A stretch of DNA of 6,023 nucleotides, from NCBI GenBank assembly GCA_017963875.1, contig JAGCTA010000065.1, forward strand, positions 1-6,023. The letters are read 5' to 3'. A model generated the notes under the pieces. It ran no database searches and was not told the DNA's origin. It saw nothing but the letters and a program-made list of their open reading frames with translations. Made by a program: the position numbers and the translations under genes. The DNA comes from Victivallales bacterium (GTDB lineage Bacteria; Verrucomicrobiota; Lentisphaeria; Oligosphaerales; Oligosphaeraceae). This document shows, piece by piece, positions 1-5,428 of this stretch (the stretch's first letter is position 1; every line of letters begins with the position of its first letter).

Positions 1-1896
1 AAGGGCTTTACGGGGTGGTCCGAGAGCCACCCTGGCAACTACAAGGCCGAGCCTGGCATCGGGTTGAATGGTCGCACAGGCCTCGTCTCCGTCCGCGACA
101 CCCCGCAGATCCACCCGAAACTGGTGCGCTCCTTCAAAGGCATCCCAGGCAAACGCTACCTTGCCAAATTGCATGTCCGTGTAGACAATCTCTATAGACA
201 TGAAATTCCAAAGGACAAGCAGAAGGAACTGCGAGTCCATCCGTTCTATTTCGACCACTTTGATGCCGCCAACAAATACGCAGGCGGAAGTTATTCCACC
301 GTCGCCATTGCCACAGGAAAAAAGACAGGATGGTATGAAGTCACAAAAGAGTTCATCTATCCTGCGAAAGCAGACCACAGCACGCTCACCATCGGCGGTT
401 ATCTCCCGAATAACAACGGCAATCTGACAGGCGTCCTCTATTACTCCGACATGGAAATCACAGAACTTGGCGACACGATGAGCCTGCTCTATCCCATCAA
501 GCCGTCACAACTGATACTAGATGACCAAGGCACCATCACCATGCGCATCCATGATTTCATCAACCGTCCCAAAAGCCGACTTCGAGTTCGTGCATTCCTT
601 AATGGCAACGAATATCTTGCACCAATCATCAACCGCGATGCCGTCGTCTCTCTTGGCAAACTGCCCGTCGGACATCATGATATCCTTTTCCAACTCCTAG
701 ACACCGCCAGCAAAACCATCATCGGCTCGCAGAACTACGTATTCACCGTCCCCGCGCCAGGCGAAGGCGATTTCCCTGGAAGCGCAAGAATCGATGAATT
801 CGGCCGCCTCATCGTCGACGGCAAGCCGTTCGCTCCACGTTTCTCTTGCGTCTCCCCCAACACGCTGGACAAGAAAACCATCGACGGCTTGATCGCTGGT
901 GGATTCAATTCACTGCTTCCATACAGTGCAGCCACCATGACGCTTGACGCGGAAGGCGTCACGCCTCGAACCATCGCATGCCTGAAGCGCGGTCTGGACT
1001 ATATCCACGCCCATGGTCTGAAGGTCGTTTTCTGCCTAAAGGAGCAAATCCAGAACGGCATCACGGAGTTCGACGGCATCAAAGGGAGAATCGAAATCTG
1101 CGAGTACATCGTCCGCAATTTCAAGCGCCATCCCGCCATTCTCTGCTGGTACGTCTCCGATGAAAATCCGCTCCATGAAATTCCGCGCATCATCGACCTG
1201 CGCAACAGGCTCAGCGTCATCGACCCGTTCCATCCGATTCTGACATGCACCGATGTACCCGCCAACCAGTTCCACTTCGCGCAGACAGGGGACATCATGA
1301 ACCCCGACTCCTATCCAATACGAACCGCCGAATCAAAATCCATGGCCGCCATCCGCCAGCATCTTCTTGCCGACACGGGCCTGCCCGTCTGGTTCGCCAT
1401 CCAGGCATTCAACTGGGCGACGTTCATGAACGATGGTTCGTATGACTACTACCGCTATCCGACCGAAGAGGAAATGCGTTCCATGGGACTGCTCGCACTG
1501 AACTGCGGCGTACGAGGATTCAGTTATTACAGTTATACGTCCATCCATATCCGACAGGAAAAGAAAGACCCTAGCAGCAGCAAGTGGTTTTGGCCGCAAG
1601 TCGTCTCTGTCGTGTCCCTCTTGCGAGAACTCGAGCCGTTTTTCAATGCAGTGAAACCGCCCGTCCCGCTGGAACTTAAGAGTGAAAGCGAGAACTTCGT
1701 CGAGGCGAAACTCCATGAGTTCGGATCAAAACAGTGCGTCGTCATCACAGCGGACGGCCCTGGCACCGCCAAGGCGACCTTCCGCCTGCCAGAAGGCCTC
1801 AATCTCAAGCCACGCTTCGGCCACACAGTCCAGAACGCCGACGGCTCATTCACTTTCACTGGCGAAGACATCTGCTCGGACGTGCTGACAGAATAA
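1..1896 (+). CDS. Glycoside-hydrolase-like TIM-barrel protein with N-terminal jelly-roll domain (5' partial)
   Basis: The frame is open from base 1, so the true start lies upstream; 631 residues are visible (numbered from base 1). The TTG at 64 falls inside the first domain and is unlikely to be the start. Residues about 1-160 look like a carbohydrate-binding jelly roll (GW near the start, then GIPGKRYLAKLHVRV, and a late YYSDMEI strand). Residues about 165-255 look like an Ig-like linker domain. Residues about 262-530 look like a clan GH-A-type TIM barrel: VDGKPFAPRF, GGFNSLLPYS, HPAILCWYVSDENP with candidate acid/base Glu388, LPVWFAIQAFNW around 461-472, and GVRGFSYYSY near the last strand. 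A short beta-sandwich closes the protein. The usual nucleophile position on strand 7 appears to be Gln468 instead of Glu. The likely role is binding or cleaving a polysaccharide or glycan, probably outside the cytoplasm, but the signal peptide region is not in view. Family and substrate are not recognised. Confidence 0.8.
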   Translation, partial: KGFTGWSESHPGNYKAEPGIGLNGRTGLVSVRDTPQIHPKLVRSFKGIPGKRYLAKLHVRVDNLYRHEIPKDKQKELRVHPFYFDHFDAANKYAGGSYSTVAIATGKKTGWYEVTKEFIYPAKADHSTLTIGGYLPNNNGNLTGVLYYSDMEITELGDTMSLLYPIKPSQLILDDQGTITMRIHDFINRPKSRLRVRAFLNGNEYLAPIINRDAVVSLGKLPVGHHDILFQLLDTASKTIIGSQNYVFTVPAPGEGDFPGSARIDEFGRLIVDGKPFAPRFSCVSPNTLDKKTIDGLIAGGFNSLLPYSAATMTLDAEGVTPRTIACLKRGLDYIHAHGLKVVFCLKEQIQNGITEFDGIKGRIEICEYIVRNFKRHPAILCWYVSDENPLHEIPRIIDLRNRLSVIDPFHPILTCTDVPANQFHFAQTGDIMNPDSYPIRTAESKSMAAIRQHLLADTGLPVWFAIQAFNWATFMNDGSYDYYRYPTEEEMRSMGLLALNCGVRGFSYYSYTSIHIRQEKKDPSSSKWFWPQVVSVVSLLRELEPFFNAVKPPVPLELKSESENFVEAKLHEFGSKQCVVITADGPGTAKATFRLPEGLNLKPRFGHTVQNADGSFTFTGEDICSDVLTE

Positions 1897-1922
1897 GGCC
1901 CTTTCAAGACGATACACATCAG

Positions 1923-1969
1923 GTCTAACGTCTTGCGTCTAATGTCTCGTCTCTCGTTCCATGTCTTTA
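1923..1969 (+). repeat. Degenerate 7-bp tandem repeat, GTCTNNN
   Basis: GTCT recurs at 1923, 1930, 1937 and 1944, exactly every 7 bp. The phase then shifts by 2 bp, and the pattern continues at 1949 (GTCT), 1956 (GTTC) and 1963 (GTCT), again 7 bp apart. A further pair, GTTT at 1995 and GTCT at 2002, keeps the same spacing. The three bases between are variable (AAC, TGC, AAT, CTC, CAT, TTA). It lies just after a stop codon and has no coding potential. Similar GTCT-type heptads between genes are, to my recollection, common in PVC-type genomes. Confidence 0.6.
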
Positions 1970-2071
1970 CTCCGTCCGCCCCGCCAGTTTTTGCGTTTAG
2001 GGTCTCTCATCCCGCCTTTCCACTCAAAATCTCCCTCCGTTAATATGAATTATCAAAATCATACATTATAT

Positions 2072-2079
2072 TGATTAAA
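2072..2079 (+). repeat. Left copy of 8-bp direct repeat (putative target-site duplication)
   Basis: TGATTAAA here is identical to 2256-2263. The two copies lie immediately outside the ends of the 176-bp element, as expected for a target duplication made on insertion. The sequence is AT-rich. Confidence 0.65.
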
Positions 2080-2080
2080 G

Positions 2081-2100
2081 GCTCTTTTCCCCATGAGGGT
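2081..2100 (+). repeat. Left terminal inverted repeat of the MITE-like element
   Basis: This 20-bp arm pairs with 2235-2254 at 18 of 20 positions. The inner 10 bp, CCATGAGGGT (2091-2100), are perfectly complementary to ACCCTCATGG (2235-2244). The outer part GCTCT also matches exactly. The two mismatches are single T/A and C/T differences. Confidence 0.7.
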
Positions 2101-2135
2101 CGATAATTGTATAGGTCAAGGCGACTGTGAAAAAA

Positions 2136-2150
2136 GACCCCGAAGGGGTC
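2136..2150 (-). terminator. Hairpin with T-tract on the minus strand, inside the element
   Basis: GACCCC (2136-2141) pairs with GGGGTC (2145-2150) in a perfect 6-bp stem around GAA. Six A residues (2130-2135) precede it on the + strand, so read on the minus strand it is a GC-rich hairpin followed by six Ts, the form of an intrinsic terminator. On the + strand it is followed by AAATATC and should not terminate. No credible minus-strand gene ends here, so it may block transcription entering from the right or be a remnant of a parent insertion sequence. Confidence 0.45.
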
Positions 2151-2161
2151 AAATATCAGTA

Positions 2162-2192
2162 CCCCCAGGTTGAGCGAAGCGAAACCTGGGGG
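2162..2192. repeat. Perfect 10-bp-stem palindrome with GCGAAGC apex
   Basis: CCCCCAGGTT (2162-2171) is exactly complementary to AACCTGGGGG (2183-2192). The 11-base loop contains GCGAAGC at 2174-2180, a sequence known as an exceptionally stable DNA mini-hairpin. Hairpins of this kind are typical of elements recognised as folded single-stranded DNA or RNA. It lies centrally in the MITE-like element. Confidence 0.7.
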
Positions 2193-2204
2193 GAAAGTCC
2201 CCCC
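2188..2204. repeat. G6/C6 hairpin overlapping the previous palindrome
   Basis: GGGGGG (2188-2193) can pair with CCCCCC (2199-2204) around AAAGT. Five of the six Gs are also the 3' arm of the 2162-2192 stem, so the two hairpins exclude each other in the same molecule. Confidence 0.5.
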
Positions 2205-2234
2205 AAAAGGATTCCAACCTCGGAGGTCGAACCA

Positions 2235-2254
2235 ACCCTCATGGAGAATAGAGC
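2235..2254 (-). repeat. Right terminal inverted repeat of the MITE-like element
   Basis: The reverse complement of this 20-bp arm matches the left arm at 18 of 20 positions, including the inner CCATGAGGGT and the outer GCTCT. It ends one base before the right TGATTAAA copy. Confidence 0.7.
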
Positions 2255-2255
2255 G

Positions 2256-2263
2256 TGATTAAA
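2256..2263 (+). repeat. Right copy of 8-bp direct repeat (putative target-site duplication)
   Basis: TGATTAAA is identical to 2072-2079, 176 bp away. With one copy and the element removed, the AT-rich stretch ending at 2079 would join directly to AAGTGAACC at 2264, giving a predicted empty site that can be sought in relatives. Confidence 0.65.
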
Positions 2264-2291
2264 AAGTGAACCATTCAACCCGAACAGAAAA

Positions 2292-2723
2292 ATGACCGCA
2301 ACCGTCGTCGTGCCAGCACTAATACTGCTTCTTCTGGGGAGTCTTGCGCTTCTCCGCGCAGGGACCTGCCTGAAGAAACTGGAACATGATACAACAGGCG
2401 GCCTCCCGAAGGAAGCCCGTTGGACATGGTATGGAGATCTGCTTCTCGCGTTCTGCCTGACTAACGCGGGCCTTTTCTTCGCAACCCAGTGTTTTCGTGG
2501 AATCATCCCTATCGCCATTGCGACGTTCCTTCTCTGCCTGCTAGCCGCCATCGGCAGCCAGACACGCTACAACCAGACATTAAGCACCATTCAAGGACTT
2601 ACAACTGAACTTTCCAAAACACTGAAACGCACGCACCTATATATTCCAATCGGAATTTTCCTCATTCTGGCATCAGAACTTGCCGTCATCATTTTGTTTC
2701 TATTCGTGAATAAAATCATTTAG
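2292..2723 (+). CDS. Small four-helix integral membrane protein, function unknown
   Basis: The 143-residue product is dominated by hydrophobic segments at about 5-24, 47-65, 70-88 and 117-139. Basic residues cluster between helices 1 and 2 (K28, K29, K40, R43) and between helices 3 and 4 (R92, K109, K112, R113). By the positive-inside rule these loops would be cytoplasmic and both ends would face outward. I recognise no family motif. ATG 2292 is the first usable start after an in-frame TGA at 2256-2258, but there is no good ribosome-binding site before it (AACCCGAACAGAAAA), so translation may be weak. The start lies 36 bp after the MITE-like element. The next gene, purO, begins 40 bp after the stop. 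Confidence 0.7.
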   Translation: MTATVVVPALILLLLGSLALLRAGTCLKKLEHDTTGGLPKEARWTWYGDLLLAFCLTNAGLFFATQCFRGIIPIAIATFLLCLLAAIGSQTRYNQTLSTIQGLTTELSKTLKRTHLYIPIGIFLILASELAVIILFLFVNKII

Positions 2724-2752
2724 TCATTAACACCCAAGCATTTCACAACAAA

Positions 2753-2757
2753 AGGAG
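2753..2757 (+). promoter_or_regulatory. Ribosome-binding site of purO
   Basis: AGGAG lies 6 bases before ATG 2764. It is the strongest Shine-Dalgarno match in the window and supports that start. Confidence 0.75.
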
Positions 2758-2763
2758 CACATC

Positions 2764-3402
2764 ATGTACGTAGGAAGAATCGTCGCCATTGGCAGAACAA
2801 AAGATGGTCGCGGAGCGGCAATGTACCGTGTATCTTCACGCTCATTTCCAAATCGCATGGCAAAAGTCCTCGAAAAAGGCATAGCCATTGTTCCAAAGCC
2901 AGGCTTTGAGAACGACATCCAGAAGAATCCGTACATCGCCTACAACTGCTTCCGCATGGCGCGAGAATTCGCCGTGGTTTCCAACGGCTCCCAGACCGAC
3001 CCCGTCGCGGAGAAAATCCAGGCGGGGCTTCCGCCACGCGACGCACTGGCATACGTCATGCTCTCCATGGATTATGAACACGACTCTCTGGACACCCCGC
3101 GCATCACTGGCGTCATCACGCCAGAAGGCGACAAGGGCTGGCTTGCCATTGTCCGCAAAGACGCGTTGCTCGTCCGCGAATTCGCTTTGAAACCTGGTCA
3201 GGCGTTCTATGTCACCACATACGAGAAGAACGACCCGAACTACAGCCAGATTGAAACCAACTTCACCGCGTTGAACGCCGTTGAAGCCTGTGATTTTATT
3301 CTCGCTGGAGGCATATTCGCCGATTTCGAGAAACCCGTCTCCGCCGTCTGTGCTGTCGCCAAGGCAGACAAATCCTTTGAAACCGCGACAAAAGACGCAT
3401 AA
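2764..3402 (+). CDS. purO: IMP cyclohydrolase, archaeal PurO type
   Basis: This enzyme closes the ring of FAICAR to give IMP, the last step of de novo purine synthesis, in the cytoplasm. The 212-residue product carries the PurO family pattern: MYVGRIVAIGRT at the start, YRVSSRSFPNR (21-31), NPYIAYNC (55-62), NGSQTDP (74-80), MDYEHDSLDTPRITG (102-116) and TTYEKND (151-157). The length is close to the roughly 200 residues of the characterised archaeal enzyme. Most bacteria carry this activity on the C-free half of bifunctional PurH, so a separate PurO implies a separate AICAR formyltransferase elsewhere in the genome; none is in this window. A strong AGGAG supports the start. pgm follows after 33 bp, so co-transcription is likely. 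The tail after about residue 195 (KADKSFETATKDA) is polar and probably disordered. Family membership is seen clearly; activity in this organism is inferred. Confidence 0.88.
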   Translation: MYVGRIVAIGRTKDGRGAAMYRVSSRSFPNRMAKVLEKGIAIVPKPGFENDIQKNPYIAYNCFRMAREFAVVSNGSQTDPVAEKIQAGLPPRDALAYVMLSMDYEHDSLDTPRITGVITPEGDKGWLAIVRKDALLVREFALKPGQAFYVTTYEKNDPNYSQIETNFTALNAVEACDFILAGGIFADFEKPVSAVCAVAKADKSFETATKDA

Positions 3403-3435
3403 GAACAACATCATCACTGAAAGAGAACAGTCATT

Positions 3436-5061
3436 ATGGCACATGAACTTGCAGGAAAAGAAGTCCCACGTGAAGCGTTGACGAACATACCAGCGCTCAT
3501 CGCTCAATACTACACTGGCAAACCTGACCCGTCGGAACCATCCCAACGCGTATCCTTCGGAACATCGGGTCACCGCGGCACATCATTGAACAACAGTTTC
3601 ACTGACGACCATAACGCCGCCATCACGCAAGCGATTGTGGAATACCGCGCCTCCCAAGGAATCACGGGACCGCTCTTCCTCGGCAAGGATACCCATGCCC
3701 TTTCCGAACCCGCGCACCGCACGGCGATCGAAGTGCTGGCAGCCAACGGAGTAACCACATTCATCGCCAAAGACGATGAATACACGCCGACGCCTGTGAT
3801 TTCACACGCCATCATCACCTACAACCGCAAGAGAAAAACAGCCCTCGCAGACGGCATCGTCATCACGCCTTCACACAATCCTCCCACTGACGGCGGTTTC
3901 AAGTACAACCCGCCCCACGGCGGCCCAGCAGATACAGACGCCACGTCCGCCATTGCCAAAAGAGCAAACCAGATTCTCGAAAAGAAAAACAGAGAAGTCC
4001 GTAGAGTCACACTCCAGAAGGCATTGGCACTGGACATCATCAAACCATTTGACTACATCTCAAATTATGTCGGCGACCTTGAAAGCATTATTGATTTTGA
4101 GGTCATCCGCAAAGCAGGCCTTCGGATGGCGTCAGATGCCCTGGGAGGCGCGGGACTCCATTATTGGCGTCCCATTGCCGAAAAATACGGTCTTGACCTC
4201 ACCATCTTCAATTCCGTTCCAGACCCGACATTCAGTTTCATGCGCTTCGACCATGATGGTAAAATCCGCATGGACTGCTCGTCGTCATACGCCATGGGTG
4301 GCCTCATTAAACTGAAAAAGGACTATGACATCGCCTTCGCCAACGACCCTGACTTCGACCGTCATGGCATCGTCGCGCCGTCAGGCGGCTTGATGAACCC
4401 CAACCATTATCTTGCAGTCGCCATACGGTATCTGTTCAGTTCCAGGGGGAAATGGTCTTCCAAGGCGAAAGTCGGCAAGACCGCTGTTTCCAGCAATCTG
4501 ATTGACAAAGTCGCCGCAGGAATCAAGCGAGAACTATATGAAGTTCCCGTCGGGTTCAAATGGTTCGTGCCTGGACTGTCCAACCGCTGGCTTGGCTTCG
4601 GAGGCGAAGAATCCGCAGGAGCGTCTTTCCTCCGCAAGGACGGCACAACCTGGACGACAGACAAGGACGGTTTTATTCTGGCACTGCTTGCCGCTGAAAT
4701 CACTGCCGCAACTGGCAAGGACCCTGCCGAGCATTACGAGGAAATCACCTCACAATATGGCCGTTCCTACTACCAGCGAATCGACTCCCCTGCGACGCCT
4801 GAACAAAAACAGGCTTTGCTGGCACTTAAGCCTGCGGACATCAAAACAGACACGCTCGCTGGTGACAAAATCACGGCAAAAATGACAACCGCGCCTGGCA
4901 ACAACGCCTCCATTGGCGGCGTAAAAGTCGTCACGGACAACGGCTGGTTTGCCGTCCGCCCATCAGGCACGGAAAACATCTCGAAAATCTATGCGGAAAG
5001 CCTGATTTCCGAAAAGCATTTGCAGCAAATCCTAAAGGAAGCGCAGCAACTCATCGGTTGA
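3436..5061 (+). CDS. pgm: Phosphoglucomutase (alpha-D-glucose phosphate-specific)
   Basis: It interconverts glucose 1-phosphate and glucose 6-phosphate through a phosphoserine intermediate, linking glycolysis with glycogen and nucleotide-sugar synthesis; cytoplasmic. The 541 residues align along nearly their whole length with E. coli Pgm (546 aa). All four functional loops are present: TPSHNPP at 144-150 with catalytic Ser146; DPDFDRHG at 304-311 for Mg2+; GEES at 390-393 for sugar recognition; RPSGTE at 508-513 for phosphate binding. FGTSGHRG (41-48), GKDTHALSEP (83-92) and PVGFKWFV are also typical. The Shine-Dalgarno sequence is weak (AAGAGA, 3421-3426), which together with the 33-bp gap suggests reliance on transcription and translation from purO. 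I see no frameshift or missing key residue. Confidence in function is high. Confidence 0.97.
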   Translation: MAHELAGKEVPREALTNIPALIAQYYTGKPDPSEPSQRVSFGTSGHRGTSLNNSFTDDHNAAITQAIVEYRASQGITGPLFLGKDTHALSEPAHRTAIEVLAANGVTTFIAKDDEYTPTPVISHAIITYNRKRKTALADGIVITPSHNPPTDGGFKYNPPHGGPADTDATSAIAKRANQILEKKNREVRRVTLQKALALDIIKPFDYISNYVGDLESIIDFEVIRKAGLRMASDALGGAGLHYWRPIAEKYGLDLTIFNSVPDPTFSFMRFDHDGKIRMDCSSSYAMGGLIKLKKDYDIAFANDPDFDRHGIVAPSGGLMNPNHYLAVAIRYLFSSRGKWSSKAKVGKTAVSSNLIDKVAAGIKRELYEVPVGFKWFVPGLSNRWLGFGGEESAGASFLRKDGTTWTTDKDGFILALLAAEITAATGKDPAEHYEEITSQYGRSYYQRIDSPATPEQKQALLALKPADIKTDTLAGDKITAKMTTAPGNNASIGGVKVVTDNGWFAVRPSGTENISKIYAESLISEKHLQQILKEAQQLIG

Positions 5062-5106
5062 TGCGCCCATGGAAAGCAACCAAACCATTACGAAGACAAC
5101 ACTCGT

Positions 5107-5349
5107 ATGAGACGCCCGATTTCTTGGACAGAAAAGACTTCTGAAGGCAAGAAGGAAACAAGGGTCACCATCAATGGCGACAATGTCAAGTGGCAGTTTC
5201 TTCAACCCAATTCAGAAAAATGGGACTATGATTCAAAACCAACAGAAGAAGACTGGCAAATTCTCGAGGAGAAAATCACCAATCTCATGCAGCGTGGACA
5301 TTTTCTTGCTTCCGAATTGGAACTCGTCAAACGCCGTGGAGGGAAATAA
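5107..5349 (+). CDS. Small conserved-looking protein of unknown function, 80 aa
   Basis: The product is hydrophilic, with no signal peptide or membrane segment. Residues 13-33 (EGKKETRVTINGDNVKWQFLQ) look like a beta-hairpin, followed by WDYDSKPTEEDW (39-50) and a probable amphipathic helix to about residue 63. The C-terminus is basic (KRRGGK). The Trp/Asp/Tyr-rich middle motif seems characteristic, and I believe similar small proteins occur in PVC bacteria, but I cannot assign a function. It is in the same frame as pgm, 45 bp after its stop; ATG 5107 is the only start in that gap for this frame. The ribosome-binding site is weak (GAAGA at 5092-5096). It could be a minor operon member. It is judged real from its uniform composition and operon-like position. 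Confidence 0.65.
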   Translation: MRRPISWTEKTSEGKKETRVTINGDNVKWQFLQPNSEKWDYDSKPTEEDWQILEEKITNLMQRGHFLASELELVKRRGGK

Positions 5350-5417
5350 CTTCTTCCTGATTCCGTGACTGCGTTATCAACTATGGTTAAACTTTGAAAA
5401 ACAACTGGATTTCACAA

Positions 5418-5423
5418 AGGGAG
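5418..5423 (+). promoter_or_regulatory. Ribosome-binding site of the Gfo/Idh/MocA gene
   Basis: AGGGAG lies 5 bases before ATG 5429. The 79-bp gap before this gene (5350-5428) is the longest in the 2292-onward cluster and contains no clear terminator. A separate promoter is possible, but no convincing -35/-10 pair was found. Confidence 0.6.
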
Positions 5424-5428
5424 TCAAA

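Larger units (their letters stand above)
1897..2079. other. Intergenic region, pyrimidine-rich then AT-rich, no gene
   Basis: No credible coding frame is visible between the stop of the hydrolase-like gene and the mobile element. Bases about 1923-2040 of the + strand are strongly C/T-rich and start with a heptad repeat. Bases about 2041-2079 change abruptly to AT-rich sequence, the sort of place where promoters sit and where many insertion sequences prefer to land. There is no clear intrinsic terminator for the upstream gene: the only nearby inverted repeat is AAGACG (1906-1911) with CGTCTT (1929-1934), which has a long loop and no T-tract. Confidence 0.6.
2080..2255. mobile_element. Putative MITE-like non-autonomous element, 176 bp, ISL3-like ends
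   Basis: The element is bounded by imperfect inverted repeats (2081-2100 and 2235-2254, 18 of 20 positions complementary; 18 of 21 if the outermost base is included) and flanked by perfect 8-bp direct repeats TGATTAAA. No transposase frame fits inside, so mobility would need a transposase supplied from elsewhere. The interior holds a series of hairpins (2136-2150, 2162-2192, 2188-2204). The ISL3 family is known for 8-bp duplications in AT-rich targets and ends starting GG-TCTT; the left end here begins GGCTCTTTTC, which fits. Family assignment is inference. The insertion lies between the hydrolase-like gene and a small membrane-protein gene and would have pushed the original upstream region of the latter about 184 bp away. 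Alternatively it could be a REP/BIME-like extragenic palindrome. Confidence 0.65.

Noticed and set aside
64..66. TTG as the start codon of the hydrolase-like gene
   Set aside because: The frame is open upstream to base 1 and the residues before it (GWSESHPGNY) belong to the same jelly-roll domain, so the gene begins outside the window.
1333..1919. Minus-strand frames of about 128 codons opposite the end of the hydrolase-like gene
   Set aside because: They overlap a well-supported + strand coding region and show no domain or motif.
2136..2150. Plus-strand terminator for the hydrolase-like gene
   Set aside because: The hairpin is strong but followed by AAATATC with no T-tract on the + strand, and it lies about 240 bp past the stop inside the mobile element.
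2217..2240. tRNA-like GGTTCGACC on the minus strand
   Set aside because: It resembles a T-loop, but the flanking bases cannot form a T-stem and no acceptor or anticodon arm is present.
2156..2551. Minus-strand 131-codon frame opposite the membrane-protein gene, ending just before the minus-strand terminator-like hairpin
   Set aside because: Its position before a terminator is tempting, but the product is low-complexity and Arg/Ser-rich with no fold signs; its last third is simply the MITE-like element read through, and the + strand frame gives four clean membrane helices.
2842..3573. Minus-strand 243-codon frame across purO and the start of pgm
   Set aside because: It overlaps two strongly recognised + strand genes and resembles no known protein; it is a shadow of their codon usage.
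5061..5145. ATG overlapping the pgm stop (TGATG) as a translationally coupled gene
   Set aside because: The frame closes after about 28 codons with no recognisable product.
5350..5428. Sigma-70-like promoter before the Gfo/Idh/MocA gene (TTGAAA at 5394-5399)
   Set aside because: There is no acceptable -10 box at the right distance; the place where it should be is the ribosome-binding site.
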